A stretch of 64,000 nucleotides of DNA from Hydractinia symbiolongicarpus (taxonomy: Eukaryota; Cnidaria; Hydrozoa; Anthoathecata; Hydractiniidae). Numbering within the stretch: position 1 is the stretch's first letter; every line of letters starts with the position of its first letter. The position numbers and the translations under genes are program-made. The stretch spans positions 36,313,828-36,377,827 of the forward strand of contig NC_079876.1 in the NCBI RefSeq assembly GCF_029227915.1, in the 5' to 3' direction. Below, one piece after another: positions 56,334 through 64,000 of this stretch. The notes beneath the pieces were generated by a model. It was not told the DNA's origin, did not search any database, and worked only from the letters and a program-made list of their open reading frames with translations.

Positions 56334-56409
56334 GTGTACATTTTTTAAGTTAAGTTGCTCTCTCACGCGTTGATGTTATATACCCTGTGCGTGGATTCCA
56401 TCCTCGGCT

Positions 56410-56481
56410 GGGGATATAGCTCAGTGGTAGAGCATTCGACTGCAGATCGAGAGGTCCCTGGTTCAAACCCGGGTGTCCCCT
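56410..56481 (+). tRNA. tRNA-Cys(GCA)
   Basis: Unit 50, consensus; two changes lie just upstream (near 56400 and 56405). Confidence 0.95.
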
Positions 56482-56555
56482 ACTAGTTGGCTTTTTGTCC
56501 TCTTCGGCACCTGAGTGGTGAGCTGGTGAATTATTCTGGTTACCCAGCAATTTCT

Positions 56556-56637
56556 GCTGCGATGGCCGAGTGGTTAAGGCGTTAGACTTGAAATCTAATG
56601 GGATCTTCCCGCGTAGGTTCGAACCCTACTCGCAGCG
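56556..56637 (+). tRNA. tRNA-Ser(TGA)
   Basis: Unit 50, consensus. Confidence 0.95.
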
Positions 56638-56717
56638 AATCTACAAACATTCTTTTTGATCTGGTCAAGTGTCTATCACAACGTACAGACCTTTGCCATG
56701 TGATAGAATTGATCATG

Positions 56718-56722
56718 GCCGA

Positions 56723-56773
<51 letters not shown>

Positions 56774-56790
56774 AATCCCGGGTCTCGGCA
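56718..56790 (+). tRNA. tRNA-Phe(GAA)
   Basis: Unit 50, consensus. Confidence 0.95.
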
Positions 56791-56927
56791 TTTTATCACT
56801 GCCCAGCAGGGCGGTTTGAGGTGGTGAATGCAAGCAGCCGTAGCACTTTTCTTCAGCTATGTTTTTTTATTTATTTTCCTTCCTTTCTTTTTTACGGAGG
56901 GTATTTTCAGGTGTAGGTAAAACACGA

Positions 56928-56998
56928 TGCATTGGCGGGGAATCGAACCCCGGTCTCCCGCGTGGCAGGCGAGAATTCTACCACTGAACCACCAATGC
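56928..56998 (-). tRNA. tRNA-Gly(GCC)
   Basis: Unit 50, consensus. Confidence 0.95.
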
Positions 56999-57114
56999 GT
57001 TACTACTCATTTCCAAAATTTCCGAGTGACAGTGTATCACGTCCCGGTGTGTTAGTAGCCTTAACGGCATTTCAGACGTGTGATATTGAGATTTTCAAAA
57101 TCTCCCAACAGCCA

Positions 57115-57187
57115 GGCGCTGTGGCTTAGCGGTTAAAGCGCCTGTCTAGTAAACAGGAGATCCCCGGTTCAAATCCGGGCAGTGCCT
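57115..57187 (+). tRNA. tRNA-Thr(AGT)
   Basis: Unit 50, consensus. Confidence 0.95.
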
Positions 57188-57245
57188 TTAGCAGTAATGT
57201 TGTGCTTTCTGGTCGGCCTTGTGGCAATGGCCAGCGGTTTGTCAG

Positions 57246-57327
57246 GCTGCGATGGCCGAGTGGTTAAGGCGTTTGACTAGAAATCAAATGGGATCTTCCC
57301 GCGTAGGTTCGAATCCTACTCGCAGCG
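57246..57327 (+). tRNA. tRNA-Ser(AGA)
   Basis: Unit 50, consensus. Confidence 0.95.
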
Positions 57328-57424
57328 GACGCAAAAAGGTGTTTTTGACACGAACAGAAAGACAGAGCTAGTTCAAATTGTCAGAAAAAGCATGACATCT
57401 AAATTACTTAGTGGTGCGAATGTG

Positions 57425-57496
57425 TCCCGCATGGTCTAGTGGTTAGGATTTCTGGTTTTCACCCAGGCGGCCCGGGTTCGATTCCCGGTGCGGGAA
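57425..57496 (+). tRNA. tRNA-Glu(TTC)
   Basis: Unit 51, consensus. Confidence 0.95.
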
Positions 57497-57572
57497 GTGT
57501 ACATTTTTTAAGTTAAGTTGCTCTCTCACGCGTTGATGTTATATACCCTGTGCGTGGATTCCGTCCTTGGCT

Positions 57573-57644
57573 GGGGATATAGCTCAGTGGTAGAGCATTC
57601 GACTGCAGATCGAGAGGTCCCTGGTTCAAACCCGGGTGTCCCCT
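57573..57644 (+). tRNA. tRNA-Cys(GCA)
   Basis: Unit 51, consensus. Confidence 0.95.
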
Positions 57645-57718
57645 ACTAGTTGGCTTTTTGTCCTCTTCGGCACCTGAGTGGTGAGCTGGTGAATTATTCT
57701 GGTTACCCAGCAATTTCT

Positions 57719-57800
57719 GCTGCGATGGCCGAGTGGTTAAGGCGTTAGACTTGAAATCTAATGGGATCTTCCCGCGTAGGTTCGAACCCTACTCGCAGCG
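57719..57800 (+). tRNA. tRNA-Ser(TGA)
   Basis: Unit 51, consensus. Confidence 0.95.
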
Positions 57801-57880
57801 AATCTACAAACATTCTTTTTGATCTGGTCAAGTGTCTATCACAACGTACAGACCTTTGCCATGTGATAGAATTGATCATG

Positions 57881-57885
57881 GCCGA

Positions 57886-57936
<51 letters not shown>

Positions 57937-57953
57937 AATCCCGGGTCTCGGCA
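57881..57953 (+). tRNA. tRNA-Phe(GAA)
   Basis: Unit 51, consensus. Confidence 0.95.
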
Positions 57954-58090
57954 TTTTATCACTGCCCAGCAGGGCGGTTTGAGGTGGTGAATGCAAGCAG
58001 CCGTAGCACTTTTCTTCAGCTATGTTTTTTTATTTATTTTCCTTCCTTTCTTTTTTACGGAGGGTATTTTCAGGTGTAGGTAAAACACGA

Positions 58091-58161
58091 TGCATTGGCG
58101 GGGAATCGAACCCCGGTCTCCCGCGTGGCAGGCGAGAATTCTACCACTGAACCACCAATGC
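58091..58161 (-). tRNA. tRNA-Gly(GCC)
   Basis: Unit 51, consensus. Confidence 0.95.
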
Positions 58162-58277
58162 GTTACTACTCATTTCCAAAATTTCCGAGTGACAGTGTAT
58201 CACGTCCCGGTGTGTTAGTAGCCTTAACGGCATTTCAGACGTGTGATATTGAGATTTTCAAAATCTCCCAACAGGCA

Positions 58278-58350
58278 GGCGCTGTGGCTTAGCGGTTAAA
58301 GCGCCTGTCTAGGAAACAGGAGATCCCCGGTTCAAATCCGGGCAGTGCCT
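58278..58350 (+). tRNA. tRNA-Thr body with Pro anticodon AGG
   Basis: Unit 51. The gene is a consensus tRNA-Thr except T to G at 58313, which turns the loop CTAGTAA into CTAGGAA. The anticodon becomes AGG, which after A34-to-inosine editing would read CCU/CCC/CCA proline codons. An anticodon-based annotation would call this tRNA-Pro although the body is threonine. All stems remain paired, so it is not an obvious pseudogene. The same change is in unit 53. Confidence 0.9.
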
Positions 58351-58408
58351 TTAGCAGTAATGTTGTGCTTTCTGGTCGGCCTTGTGGCAATGGCCAGCGG
58401 TTTGTCAG

Positions 58409-58490
58409 GCTGCGATGGCCGAGTGGTTAAGGCGTTTGACTAGAAATCAAATGGGATCTTCCCGCGTAGGTTCGAATCCTACTCGCAGCG
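58409..58490 (+). tRNA. tRNA-Ser(AGA)
   Basis: Unit 51, consensus. Confidence 0.95.
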
Positions 58491-58587
58491 GACGCAAAAA
58501 GGTGTTTTTGACACGAACAGAAAGACAGAGCTAGTTCAAATTGTCAGAAAAAGCATGACATCTAAATTACTTAGTGGTGCGAATGTG

Positions 58588-58659
58588 TCCCGCATGGTCT
58601 AGTGGTTAGGATTTCTGGTTTTCACCCAGGCGGCCCGGGTTCGATTCCCGGTGCGGGAA
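58588..58659 (+). tRNA. tRNA-Glu(TTC)
   Basis: Unit 52, consensus. Confidence 0.95.
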
Positions 58660-58735
58660 GTGTACATTTTTTAAGTTAAGTTGCTCTCTCACGCGTTGAT
58701 GTTATATACCCTGTGCGTGGATTCCGTCCTTGGCT

Positions 58736-58807
58736 GGGGATATAGCTCAGTGGTAGAGCATTCGACTGCAGATCGAGAGGTCCCTGGTTCAAACCCGGGT
58801 GTCCCCT
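58736..58807 (+). tRNA. tRNA-Cys(GCA)
   Basis: Unit 52, consensus. Confidence 0.95.
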
Positions 58808-58881
58808 ACTAGTTGGCTTTTTGTCCTCTTCGGCACCTGAGTGGTGAGCTGGTGAATTATTCTGGTTACCCAGCAATTTCT

Positions 58882-58963
58882 GCTGCGATGGCCGAGTGGT
58901 TAAGGCGTTAGACTTGAAATCTAATGGGATCTTCCCGCGTAGGTTCAAACCCTACTCGCAGCG
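58882..58963 (+). tRNA. tRNA-Ser(TGA), A57 variant
   Basis: Unit 52. G to A at 58947; purine 57 is kept, so probably neutral. Confidence 0.94.
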
Positions 58964-59043
58964 AATCTACAAACATTCTTTTTGATCTGGTCAAGTGTCT
59001 ATCACAACGTACAGACCTTTGCCATGTGATAGAATTGATCATG

Positions 59044-59048
59044 GCCGA

Positions 59049-59099
<51 letters not shown>

Positions 59100-59116
59100 A
59101 ATCCCGGGTCTCGGCA
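59044..59116 (+). tRNA. tRNA-Phe(GAA)
   Basis: Unit 52, consensus. Confidence 0.95.
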
Positions 59117-59253
59117 TTTTATCACTGCCCAGCAGGGCGGTTTGAGGTGGTGAATGCAAGCAGCCGTAGCACTTTTCTTCAGCTATGTTTTTTTATTTAT
59201 TTTCCTTCCTTTCTTTTTTACGGAGGGTATTTTCAGGTGTAGGTAAAACACGA

Positions 59254-59324
59254 TGCATTGGCGGGGAATCGAACCCCGGTCTCCCGCGTGGCAGGCGAGA
59301 ATTCTACCACTGAACCACCAATGC
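59254..59324 (-). tRNA. tRNA-Gly(GCC)
   Basis: Unit 52, consensus. Confidence 0.95.
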
Positions 59325-59440
59325 GTTACTACTCATTTCCAAAATTTCCGAGTGACAGTGTATCACGTCCCGGTGTGTTAGTAGCCTTAACGGCATTTCA
59401 GACGTGTGATATTGAGATTTTCAAAATCTCCCAACAGGCA

Positions 59441-59513
59441 GGCGCTGTGGCTTAGCGGTTAAAGCGCCTGTCTAGTAAACAGGAGATCCCCGGTTCAAAT
59501 CCGGGCAGTGCCT
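59441..59513 (+). tRNA. tRNA-Thr(AGT)
   Basis: Unit 52, consensus; lies between the two AGG-anticodon copies. Confidence 0.95.
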
Positions 59514-59571
59514 TTAGCAGTAATGTTGTGCTTTCTGGTCGGCCTTGTGGCAATGGCCAGCGGTTTGTCAG

Positions 59572-59653
59572 GCTGCGATGGCCGAGTGGTTAAGGCGTTT
59601 GACTAGAAATCAAATGGGATCTTCCCGCGTAGGTTCGAATCCTACTCGCAGCG
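59572..59653 (+). tRNA. tRNA-Ser(AGA)
   Basis: Unit 52, consensus. Confidence 0.95.
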
Positions 59654-59750
59654 GACGCAAAAAGGTGTTTTTGACACGAACAGAAAGACAGAGCTAGTTC
59701 AAATTGTCAGAAAAAGCATGACATCTAAATTACTTAGTGGTGCGAATGTG

Positions 59751-59821
59751 TCCCGCATGGTCTAGTGGTTAGGATTTCTGGTTTTCACCCAGGCGGCCGG
59801 GTTCGATTCCCGGTGCGGGAA
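59751..59821 (+). tRNA. tRNA-Glu(TTC), 71-nt deletion copy
   Basis: Unit 53. One C is missing from the GGCCCGGG at the variable loop/T-stem border, shortening the variable loop or T-stem. Function is doubtful. Confidence 0.8.
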
Positions 59822-59897
59822 GTGTACATTTTTTAAGTTAAGTTGCTCTCTCACGCGTTGATGTTATATACCCTGTGCGTGGATTCCGTCCTTGGCT

Positions 59898-59969
59898 GGG
59901 GATATAGCTCAGTGGTAGAGCATTCGACTGCAGATCGAGAGGTCCCTGGTTCAAACCCGGGTGTCCCCT
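59898..59969 (+). tRNA. tRNA-Cys(GCA)
   Basis: Unit 53, consensus. Confidence 0.95.
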
Positions 59970-60043
59970 ACTAGTTGGCTTTTTGTCCTCTTCGGCACCT
60001 GAGTGGTGAGCTGGTGAATTATTCTGGTTACCCAGCAATTTCT

Positions 60044-60125
60044 GCTGCGATGGCCGAGTGGTTAAGGCGTTAGACTTGAAATCTAATGGGATCTTCCCGC
60101 GTAGGTTCGAACCCTACTCGCAGCG
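60044..60125 (+). tRNA. tRNA-Ser(TGA)
   Basis: Unit 53, consensus. Confidence 0.95.
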
Positions 60126-60205
60126 AATCTACAAACATTCTTTTTGATCTGGTCAAGTGTCTATCACAACGTACAGACCTTTGCCATGTGATAGAATTGA
60201 TCATG

Positions 60206-60210
60206 GCCGA

Positions 60211-60261
<51 letters not shown>

Positions 60262-60278
60262 AATCCCGGGTCTCGGCA
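60206..60278 (+). tRNA. tRNA-Phe(GAA)
   Basis: Unit 53, consensus. Confidence 0.95.
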
Positions 60279-60415
60279 TTTTATCACTGCCCAGCAGGGC
60301 GGTTTGAGGTGGTGAATGCAAGCAGCCGTAGCACTTTTCTTCAGCTATGTTTTTTTATTTATTTTCCTTCCTTTCTTTTTTACGGAGGGTATTTTCAGGT
60401 GTAGGTAAAACACGA

Positions 60416-60486
60416 TGCATTGGCGGGGAATCGAACCCCGGTCTCCCGCGTGGCAGGCGAGAATTCTACCACTGAACCACCAATGC
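60416..60486 (-). tRNA. tRNA-Gly(GCC)
   Basis: Unit 53, consensus. Confidence 0.95.
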
Positions 60487-60602
60487 GTTACTACTCATTT
60501 CCAAAATTTCCGAGTGACAGTGTATCACGTCCCGGTGTGTTAGTAGCCTTAACGGCATTTCAGACGTGTGATATTGAGATTTTCAAAATCTCCCAACAGG
60601 CA

Positions 60603-60675
60603 GGCGCTGTGGCTTAGCGGTTAAAGCGCCTGTCTAGGAAACAGGAGATCCCCGGTTCAAATCCGGGCAGTGCCT
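60603..60675 (+). tRNA. tRNA-Thr body with Pro anticodon AGG
   Basis: Unit 53. T to G at 60638 gives anticodon AGG, exactly as in unit 51. In addition the TTT after the gene is interrupted by G at 60676, leaving even less of a terminator before Ser(AGA). Confidence 0.9.
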
Positions 60676-60733
60676 GTAGCAGTAATGTTGTGCTTTCTGG
60701 TCGGCCTTGTGGCAATGGCCAGCGGTTTGTCAG

Positions 60734-60815
60734 GCTGCGATGGCCGAGTGGTTAAGGCGTTTGACTAGAAATCAAATGGGATCTTCCCGCGTAGGTTCGA
60801 ATCCTACTCGCAGCG
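60734..60815 (+). tRNA. tRNA-Ser(AGA)
   Basis: Unit 53, consensus. Last intact gene of the array in this window. Confidence 0.95.
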
Positions 60816-60912
60816 GACGCAAAAAGGTGTTTTTGACACGAACAGAAAGACAGAGCTAGTTCAAATTGTCAGAAAAAGCATGACATCTAAATTACTTAGT
60901 GGTGCGAATGTG

Positions 60913-60925
60913 TCCCGCATGGTCT
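60913..60925 (+). pseudogene. tRNA-Glu 5' fragment interrupted by the LINE
   Basis: The first 13 nt of tRNA-Glu, TCCCGCATGGTCT, are present and then the sequence changes to a short TCT repeat and AT-rich LINE tail. The remaining 59 nt are absent here and could lie beyond the far end of the LINE. Confidence 0.92.
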
Positions 60926-61078
60926 TCTTCTTCTTAATTTATTTAACGTCGGAGAAATAACTATGTACATATAGCTTCCTGATATAAAAAAATAAATAAA
61001 TACATACTTATAAATATACAGGAAACTAATCAAATCCGACAAAAATTTGTTTATGGTTTTATGAAAAATGTATAAAAA
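60926..61078 (-). other. LINE 3' UTR and (AAG)n tail
   Basis: AT-rich, non-coding, between the LINE stop codon and the tRNA-Glu fragment. On the element's strand it ends in three AAG repeats that run directly into target sequence. No long poly(A) is present. Short 3' microsatellite tails are common in CR1-like elements and take part in target-primed reverse transcription. Confidence 0.7.
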
Positions 61079-64000
61079 TTAAGAAAAAATATTTAAATAG
61101 ACCGAGTGACTGAAATCATACTCCTTTAGTTTCGTTTTAAATTTTTTAAGGCTGTTACAACTTTTCAATTCGGAAGGTAAAGTATTCCAAATTTTAGGCC
61201 CCAATGAGCGAAGACATTTTTCCCCAAAATTTTTTGTATTAAAGTTCAATGTTTTAAGATTATTTAAATATTGACTTCGTACTGGCCTGTTTGTTTCGCT
61301 GCGTTGAAAGATGTCTAACATAAATGGCGGATTTAAATTATTAAGAGATTTAAAAATCTCTATACATAGATTTCGTATTCGCATAATTTTCATGTAGTTA
61401 CTTTTGTTCTTGGTAGAAATGTACCTTTCTTTTCTCTCTGAATATCCGCTATCTACAAATTTTAGGGCTCGCTTATGGAGTTTTTCGACCCTAGAAAGTG
61501 ATTTTGAAGATGAGAAATTCCAAATAAGTGGACAGTAGTTAAAGTTTGAATACACAAAACTTTCTGCTAAGACACTCTTAGCTTTAAAAGGAAGTATGTT
61601 TTTAAATCTATACAAAGCATTTAGTTGCGCAGATGCTTTCTTGCAAACCTCATTTAAGTGCTGATCAAATCTAAGGTTATTGTCAATTTTAACTCCTAAC
61701 AGTTTGACTGTGTCTTGCGAATATATGTTTTTATCTCCGATTCTTATCAGTTTACTACTTGTGTTTTCTATCCTATCTTTGCTGATTATAATGCATTGAA
61801 ATTTGTCAGGGTTAGCAATCATTTTATTTTCATGTAGCCATGCTAACGCCTGCTCAGACTCACCTTCTAAAATTTTAATGAGGTTTGGAATTGAATTGGA
61901 AAAGCTTGACAATGTATTATCATCAGCATAGTTGTGTAGGTCACTTCTGGTTATAAAAAGAAAAATATCGTTAAGAAAAATATTAAAAATTATCGGGCCT
62001 AAGATTGATCCTTGCGGCACGCCTGAAAGAATCATTTGGAAAAGACTGTAGTGTCCGTTTATACGAGTAGATTGTTCTCTATTTGTTAGGTATGACAGGA
62101 CAAATTTCAGGGCATTAATTTCAAATCCATATGCCTCAAGTTTAGCGATTAGTAAATCATGTGGCACACAATCGAATGCTTTTGATAGATCCATTAAGAC
62201 TGCACCAACCACGTAATTCTTATCAAGTTTTTTTTTCCATTCTTCTAGTAAACGAATTAAGACATGCTGTGTGTTATAGTTTTTCCGATAGGCTGACAAA
62301 AATATTGAAAGTTTCGATTCTATGAAAGACATGATTTGATCCTTCATTATGTTTTCATAGAATTTTGAAAATACATTCAACACACTGACAGGTCTAAAAT
62401 TTTTAATGCTATGTTTGTCTTTGCCTCCTTTGTCAAGAGGTGCTACCGTTGCACGTTTGGCTCCATCGGGAAAAATATTCAATTTTATGCTGCTGTTTAT
62501 AGCATTTTTCAATGGGCCAATCAGATATTCACTAGCTAACTTCACAAGCTTTGGGGGTATTTTGTCTCTACCTGGAGAGGAATTTATGTTTAAATTAGTA
62601 AAAAGTTTTTTGATTGTGTTGTCATCTACCTCCTCAAAGTTAAAAAAATTTATATTTTCGTTGCAGGCTTTAATTTTGACAATACTCGGATGACTCTCGT
62701 ATGTTTTAATTATCTCATTAATTAGTCTCTCTTTGTCTAAGGAATTTCGATAATCAATTGATATTGGCTTGGTTCCACTACTTTTTTCTACAATGTTAAT
62801 ATAGTGTTCATTAAATAATTCAGCAAGCTCACTGTCATTGGTTATCTGAGCACCATCTTTGATAATCATAATGTTATCATTGTTCAAACCACTTTTATTG
62901 GTTATAAACGGCTTAATAGTTTTCCAAAAAGTTTTATTTTCTACAATCCCAGAATCTATAACATTTTTAAAATACATTTTTATGGCTTTCTTTCTGAGTC
63001 CAACACACTTATTTCGTTGTTTTTTATAGTTAATCTTGTTTTCTTCAGTAGGATCTTTATTGTATCGGTTTTTAAATCTTGACCTGGTATAAATGGCTTG
63101 CCTAAGTTCTTTATTCATAAAAGGTGCTTCATTTCCCCTGAGCAGTTTCTGTTTTAACGGGGCATGCTTTTCAATAATAGAACTAAACGTTTTTGTCAAG
63201 TGGTCGTAATTTGAAGCAGGGTCATTTTCATTAAAATCAAAACGTGTATTCCTAACATCAGAAAGAAACTTTCTCTTATTAAACTTTCTGTTACTTCTAT
63301 AAACAATTAGTTTTGGTTTCAATCTTACCAGATGAGATCTTAGGAAAGTTGTAATCATCAGATGATGGTCACTGAGTCCAGTCTCAGTAACCATAGTGTT
63401 TTGAAAAGACCTTTGTTTATTTGTTAAAATAACATCAATTGATGTTCCTTGTTCACTTGCAAAACATGTTTTGTCTTTGACTAAGTTTTTTAGGTCAAAA
63501 GTATCGCAAAGAGAAGTTATGTAATGATAATTTATTATTTCATTTTTATTATGAGTATCAATGTTTATGTCCCCCATCACAATGATGTTATCACAAAATG
63601 AGAGTGTTTTGTTTAGAATTTTCTCCAAATCTTCAAAGAAACTTTGAAGATTAGAATGACGTGGTGGACGATAAAGGGTGATAATAGTCCATTTTTTGTT
63701 TCTGACGTTTAGCCCAGAACATATAATTTCATTACTTGTAAGGTTAGCTATGTTTATTTGCTTACAAACCACTCCCTTTTTTACATACTCAATTAGCCCA
63801 CCCCCATTTTTATCCCGATCTTTTCTAGATCTTAATTCATAATCATCAATAGTAAATTGACTATTTGGAAAAGTACTATCTAATTTTGTTTCAGATAATA
63901 CAAAATAATCTGGAGCAAATTTCACAAAGATTTCCCTTAAGTCAATTATTTTTTTCCTTAAACTATTTATATTCAAATATCCTATCAATAGATTGAAAGG
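61079..64000 (-). CDS. LINE ORF2: APE endonuclease and reverse transcriptase (5' partial)
   Basis: The frame is open for 973 codons from the window edge to TAA at 61079-61081. No in-frame ATG is seen near the edge (codon 63988-63986 is TTG), so the start lies outside; residues below count from that TTG. An N-terminal apurinic-like endonuclease spans about 1-215: ETK at 33-35, GDIN at 139-142, SDHH at 206-209. The reverse transcriptase follows from about 475: FRPVS at 531-535, motif A DLSKAFD at 600-606, motif B SGVPQGS at 655-661, catalytic YADD at 687-690 and LGVKID at 764-769. The C-terminal 820-969 has the EKLHKRAL-type region usual in invertebrate LINEs. It would nick target DNA and copy its own RNA there. 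There are no frameshifts or stops and the catalytic residues are present, so the copy may be recent or active. Confidence 0.93.
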   Translation of the reverse strand, partial: PFNLLIGYLNINSLRKKIIDLREIFVKFAPDYFVLSETKLDSTFPNSQFTIDDYELRSRKDRDKNGGGLIEYVKKGVVCKQINIANLTSNEIICSGLNVRNKKWTIITLYRPPRHSNLQSFFEDLEKILNKTLSFCDNIIVMGDINIDTHNKNEIINYHYITSLCDTFDLKNLVKDKTCFASEQGTSIDVILTNKQRSFQNTMVTETGLSDHHLMITTFLRSHLVRLKPKLIVYRSNRKFNKRKFLSDVRNTRFDFNENDPASNYDHLTKTFSSIIEKHAPLKQKLLRGNEAPFMNKELRQAIYTRSRFKNRYNKDPTEENKINYKKQRNKCVGLRKKAIKMYFKNVIDSGIVENKTFWKTIKPFITNKSGLNNDNIMIIKDGAQITNDSELAELFNEHYINIVEKSSGTKPISIDYRNSLDKERLINEIIKTYESHPSIVKIKACNENINFFNFEEVDDNTIKKLFTNLNINSSPGRDKIPPKLVKLASEYLIGPLKNAINSSIKLNIFPDGAKRATVAPLDKGGKDKHSIKNFRPVSVLNVFSKFYENIMKDQIMSFIESKLSIFLSAYRKNYNTQHVLIRLLEEWKKKLDKNYVVGAVLMDLSKAFDCVPHDLLIAKLEAYGFEINALKFVLSYLTNREQSTRINGHYSLFQMILSGVPQGSILGPIIFNIFLNDIFLFITRSDLHNYADDNTLSSFSNSIPNLIKILEGESEQALAWLHENKMIANPDKFQCIIISKDRIENTSSKLIRIGDKNIYSQDTVKLLGVKIDNNLRFDQHLNEVCKKASAQLNALYRFKNILPFKAKSVLAESFVYSNFNYCPLIWNFSSSKSLSRVEKLHKRALKFVDSGYSERKERYISTKNKSNYMKIMRIRNLCIEIFKSLNNLNPPFMLDIFQRSETNRPVRSQYLNNLKTLNFNTKNFGEKCLRSLGPKIWNTLPSELKSCNSLKKFKTKLKEYDFSHSVYLNIFS

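Larger units (their letters stand above)
1..60925. repeat. Tandem array of a 1163-bp seven-tRNA unit, 53 units plus a stub
   Basis: The same block of seven tRNA genes and spacers repeats head to tail with near-identical sequence. Unit starts (first base of tRNA-Glu) fall every 1163 bp with few exceptions: units 2 and 3 are 841 bp, units 23, 24, 33, 34 and 53 are 1162 bp, unit 44 is 1147 bp and unit 45 is 1164 bp. Spacers are 46 to 137 bp and are as conserved as the genes, which points to homogenisation of the whole unit and not selection on tRNAs alone. Six genes lie on the + strand and Gly on the - strand. The left end is outside the window; the right end is broken by a LINE. Clustered tandem tRNA repeats are known from animals such as Xenopus and zebrafish. 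Confidence 0.98.
60926..64000 (-). mobile_element. CR1/Jockey-group non-LTR retrotransposon (LINE), 3' part
   Basis: This is the minus-strand 3' portion of a LINE. It comprises an endonuclease/reverse transcriptase ORF and then about 150 bp of AT-rich 3' UTR that ends in an (AAG)n-like tail joined to the tRNA-Glu gene. Base composition is far more AT-rich than the array. The 5' part and any ORF1 lie beyond the window. Endonuclease type (APE-like) and domain order exclude LTR elements; assignment to CR1 or Jockey rests on general motif resemblance and is less certain. Confidence 0.92.

Noticed and set aside
1-60925. CRISPR array or satellite DNA
   Set aside because: Repeats are long (1163 bp), contiguous and made of recognisable tRNA genes, with no short repeat/unique spacer pattern.
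1-60925. Bacterial or phage tRNA array
   Set aside because: tRNAs lack encoded CCA, have animal-type bodies and T-run terminators, AGT/AGA anticodons needing inosine, and sit beside a LINE.
62406-62693. 95-codon + strand ORF inside the LINE
   Set aside because: It is antisense to the reverse transcriptase frame, which has clear motifs; a shadow frame.

Overview
The window is almost entirely a tandem array of eukaryotic nuclear tRNA genes (positions 1-60925). It ends at a non-LTR retrotransposon (LINE) that runs off the right edge (60926-64000). The tRNAs lack an encoded CCA, have internal A and B boxes and are mostly followed by short T-runs, so they look like RNA polymerase III genes. They closely resemble animal tRNAs. 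The LINE ORF is of the CR1/Jockey kind that is common in invertebrate genomes. I infer a metazoan, probably an invertebrate such as a cnidarian or mollusc, but the species cannot be named from sequence alone.

Array layout. The repeat unit is 1163 bp and carries seven tRNA genes: Glu(TTC)+, Cys(GCA)+, Ser(TGA)+, Phe(GAA)+, Gly(GCC)-, Thr(AGT)+, Ser(AGA)+. Counting each unit from the first base of tRNA-Glu (offset 0), the genes lie at offsets 0-71, 148-219, 294-375, 456-528, 666-736, 853-925 and 984-1065. There are 53 units. Unit 1 is cut by the window edge and unit 54 is a 13-nt Glu stub. Units 2 and 3 are 841 bp and lack Thr and Ser(AGA). Units 23, 24, 33, 34 and 53 are 1162 bp, unit 44 is 1147 bp and unit 45 is 1164 bp. 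This gives 366 full-length tRNA loci, most of them identical to the array consensus. Every copy is listed; 'consensus' means identical to the commonest sequence of that gene in this array, judged by eye, and substitutions are given on the + strand unless a tRNA position is named.

History. Shared point variants show repeated unequal exchange. A 10-unit block of 11,628 bp is tandemly duplicated, and unit 26 is the hybrid junction copy. Smaller 2-unit duplications lie inside and beside it. A few copies are chemically interesting. Two tRNA-Thr genes have a proline anticodon (AGG), one tRNA-Ser(AGA) has lost its G73 discriminator, and the Thr/Ser(AGA) pair has no T4 terminator between the two genes and may be made as one precursor.

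Right end. The array stops 13 nt into a tRNA-Glu gene, where the 3' end of a minus-strand LINE begins. Its ORF has intact endonuclease and reverse transcriptase motifs and stays open to the window edge. No bacterial genes, rRNA, CRISPR array or ordinary protein-coding gene is visible. The many 60-100 codon ORFs in the array are read-throughs of tRNA sequence.
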